Shown: one piece after another, positions 31,016-32,721 of the stretch
How the letters are laid out: each line of letters begins with the position of its first letter
How positions within the stretch are numbered: position 1 is the stretch's first letter
Assembly (NCBI GenBank): GCA_013285685.1
Contig: JABDHD010000033.1
Span: 4,565 to 37,285 of the forward strand
DNA: 32,721 nucleotides
From: Bacteroidota bacterium
GTDB lineage: Bacteria > Bacteroidota > Bacteroidia > Sphingobacteriales > Sphingobacteriaceae
Direction: 5' to 3'
Notes under the pieces: model-generated
What the model saw: the letters and a program-made list of their open reading frames with translations, nothing else
Databases searched by the model: none
What the model was told of the DNA's origin: nothing
Translations under genes and position numbers: made by a program

Positions 31016-32721
31016 ATGAAGTATTTTATACTTGCCATCCTGATGGCACTGTTTTTTTCAAAACTGAGCGCGAAGCCCGCTGGCGGGCCTGCCTTTAATG
31101 CGCATGACCTGAGCCTCACCTGGGAACCCATTCAAAATAACTATCAAAATAAGGGGCAATCGTTAAATGCGCTCACCATCACCAATAACGGTAAAAATAC
31201 TTTGCCGGCTACTGGCTGGAAGCTGTTTTTCAACGATGCGGGCATGCTGCTGCCTAATACACCCACCGGCAACGCCACCATCACATTTATAAATGGCGAT
31301 TTGTTCAGCCTGGCGCCTGCCGCAACTTTCGGCGAGCTAAAGCCCGGTGCTTCGGTACGGGTGGAATTTATTGGCGAGGACGAGGTGGTAAACATTACCG
31401 ACGGCCCCGACGGCTTCTACCTGGTTTGGGACAGCCAGCCAGCCCAGGGGTACAATACCGCAGGATTAACGATAAAACCGTTTAGCCCGAATTATAAGGG
31501 TTTGATAACGCCGGCTATTATTTATGATCAGAATAAAAATATAAAAGACATACCGGAAGCACAATTGACCAAAGTTTTTCCGACACCGGTGAGTTATAAG
31601 GAGACGGGTGGAGTTTGCACTCTTACGAATGAAACGCTTATTGGATTTGCTAATTCAACAAGTTTATATCGTCGAAGGCCTGATTTTGAGAAAGAAATTG
31701 ACTACTTAGGAGAGAATTTAAATAAGGTTTTAAAAGGCAAGGCGTCATCAACCCCCGCTCCTCCCAAAGCTTCAAATGATGGGCAAATTTCTATTGAATT
31801 TAATTCAATACTCGGTCCTGAGGGGTATCAATTAATAGTGACAAAAGGTGTTGTAATAAGAGCTTCGACCGCGGCAGGGATGTTCTATGGTATACAATCT
31901 CTGCTATCCCTGATTCCCCCATCCGCCTGGGCTCATCCCCAAAAAGAAATCCAAATCCCTTGCGTCGAAATAAAAGACCAACCCCGCTTTGCCTACCGCG
32001 CCTTTATGCTGGATGTTGGCCGCAATTTTCAAACCAAACAGGAGGTATTTAAAATACTGGATGTAATGGCGCTGTATAAGCTCAACGTGTTCCACATGCA
32101 CCTGACGGAGGATGAAGGCTGGCGGCTGCAAATACCCGGTTTGCCAGAATTAACAGAAGTTGGCGGCAAACGCGGCCACACGCTGGACACCAAACACAAT
32201 TTACCGCCATCGCACGGCTCGGGTGGGGAGGTTGATAATAAAACAGGTTCCGGCTATTATACCCGCGCGGATTTTATGGAGATACTAAAATACGCCAATA
32301 AGCTGCACATTATGGTAGAGCCGGAAATCGAGGCGCCGGGGCATGCACGGGCAGCTGTAAAATCAATGGAGGCGCGGTACAACCGTTTGATGGCCGAGGG
32401 TAAAAAGGAAGAAGCTACCAAATACTTATTGAGCGATCCGGAAGATAAATCGGTGTACAGCACCGCGCAATACTGGTCGGATAATGTGATCAACGTATCG
32501 TTGCCTTCAACCTATAATTTTGTAGAGACCGTGACCGATGCCATTATCAGTATGTACAAAGAAGCCGGCGTGCCGCTAACTACCATTAACTGGGGCGGCG
32601 ATGAAGTGCCGCGCGGCGTTTGGGAAAAATCACCCGCTTATTTTGCACTAAAGGCTAAGCACCCCGAAATACAAAGCACCGCCGACCTGTGGTATTATTT
32701 TTACGGCCGGATAAACAAAAT
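31016..32721 (+). CDS. GH20 beta-N-acetylhexosaminidase, 5' part (runs off the window)
   Basis: The frame starts at ATG 31016 and stays open to the end of the window (568 codons). A signal peptide (MKYFILAILMALFFSKLSA) is followed by a CHB_HEX-type N-terminal domain at about 25-150 (LSLTWEPIQNNYQNKGQ, GKNTLPATGWKLFF, GFYLVWDS), a GH20b-like domain at about 160-315, and the GH20 barrel from about 320 (FAYRAFMLDVGRNFQ, YKLNVFHMHLTEDEGWRLQI, MVEPEIEAPGHARAA). The catalytic pair is Asp529-Glu530 in WGGDEVPRG. It would release N-acetylhexosamines from chitin- or peptidoglycan-derived or glycan substrates in the periplasm or outside the cell. The stretch near 31550-31870 looks more AT-rich than its flanks. 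Confidence 0.93.
   Translation, partial: MKYFILAILMALFFSKLSAKPAGGPAFNAHDLSLTWEPIQNNYQNKGQSLNALTITNNGKNTLPATGWKLFFNDAGMLLPNTPTGNATITFINGDLFSLAPAATFGELKPGASVRVEFIGEDEVVNITDGPDGFYLVWDSQPAQGYNTAGLTIKPFSPNYKGLITPAIIYDQNKNIKDIPEAQLTKVFPTPVSYKETGGVCTLTNETLIGFANSTSLYRRRPDFEKEIDYLGENLNKVLKGKASSTPAPPKASNDGQISIEFNSILGPEGYQLIVTKGVVIRASTAAGMFYGIQSLLSLIPPSAWAHPQKEIQIPCVEIKDQPRFAYRAFMLDVGRNFQTKQEVFKILDVMALYKLNVFHMHLTEDEGWRLQIPGLPELTEVGGKRGHTLDTKHNLPPSHGSGGEVDNKTGSGYYTRADFMEILKYANKLHIMVEPEIEAPGHARAAVKSMEARYNRLMAEGKKEEATKYLLSDPEDKSVYSTAQYWSDNVINVSLPSTYNFVETVTDAIISMYKEAGVPLTTINWGGDEVPRGVWEKSPAYFALKAKHPEIQSTADLWYYFYGRINK

Overview
The window looks like chromosome of a member of the Bacteroidota, most probably the Sphingobacteriaceae (Mucilaginibacter/Pedobacter type). 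The grounds are a HemC-HemD fusion, HemJ in place of HemG/HemY, CarboxypepD_reg-like secreted proteins, a DNRLRE lipoprotein, a GH20 with CHB_HEX-type N-terminus, weak Shine-Dalgarno sequences and several TAnnTTTG -7 boxes. The genus is inferred from protein style, not from any search.

Layout. 1-3770: a tandem array of secreted CarboxypepD_reg-like paralogs (one 3' fragment plus three complete genes), with a perfect 223-bp direct repeat at 1155-bp spacing and a large composite palindrome. 3780-4778: a lone ABC ATPase on the minus strand. 5369-14741: a heme-biosynthesis block (hemCD, hemB, hemL, hemE, hemJ), interrupted by an inverted lipoprotein gene and by a histidine kinase/response regulator/TPR set. 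14752-15329: a VapBC toxin-antitoxin pair. 15440-17779: a YcxB-like/GspG-like membrane protein and an exported amidohydrolase. 17873-20073: an ECF sigma factor, a likely anti-sigma protein and an outer-membrane beta-barrel. 20225-23202: an exported helical-repeat protein, then a Prc-type S41 protease. 23403-30354: a minus-strand run of mlaE/mlaF-like genes, an RlmI-like methyltransferase, a membrane protein, an N-acyl-D-amino-acid deacylase, a lipoprotein of unknown function and a Gfo/Idh/MocA oxidoreductase. 31016-end: the 5' part of a GH20 hexosaminidase.

How the genes work together. HemL makes 5-aminolevulinate from glutamate-1-semialdehyde, HemB makes porphobilinogen, HemCD makes uroporphyrinogen III, HemE makes coproporphyrinogen III, and HemJ oxidises protoporphyrinogen IX. 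HemA, the coproporphyrinogen oxidase (HemF/HemN) and the ferrochelatase are not in the window. The two-component system inside the block is a candidate regulator of it, which is inference from position only.

The most striking non-coding feature is that many intergenic gaps hold a palindromic or inverted-repeat element, of at least six unrelated sequence types. Several abut or supply gene boundaries: the stop codon of the TPR gene, the stop of hemE, the GTG start of hemJ, and the start codon plus first residues of the Gfo/Idh/MocA gene. I found no tRNA, rRNA, CRISPR array, transposase, reverse transcriptase or prophage gene.
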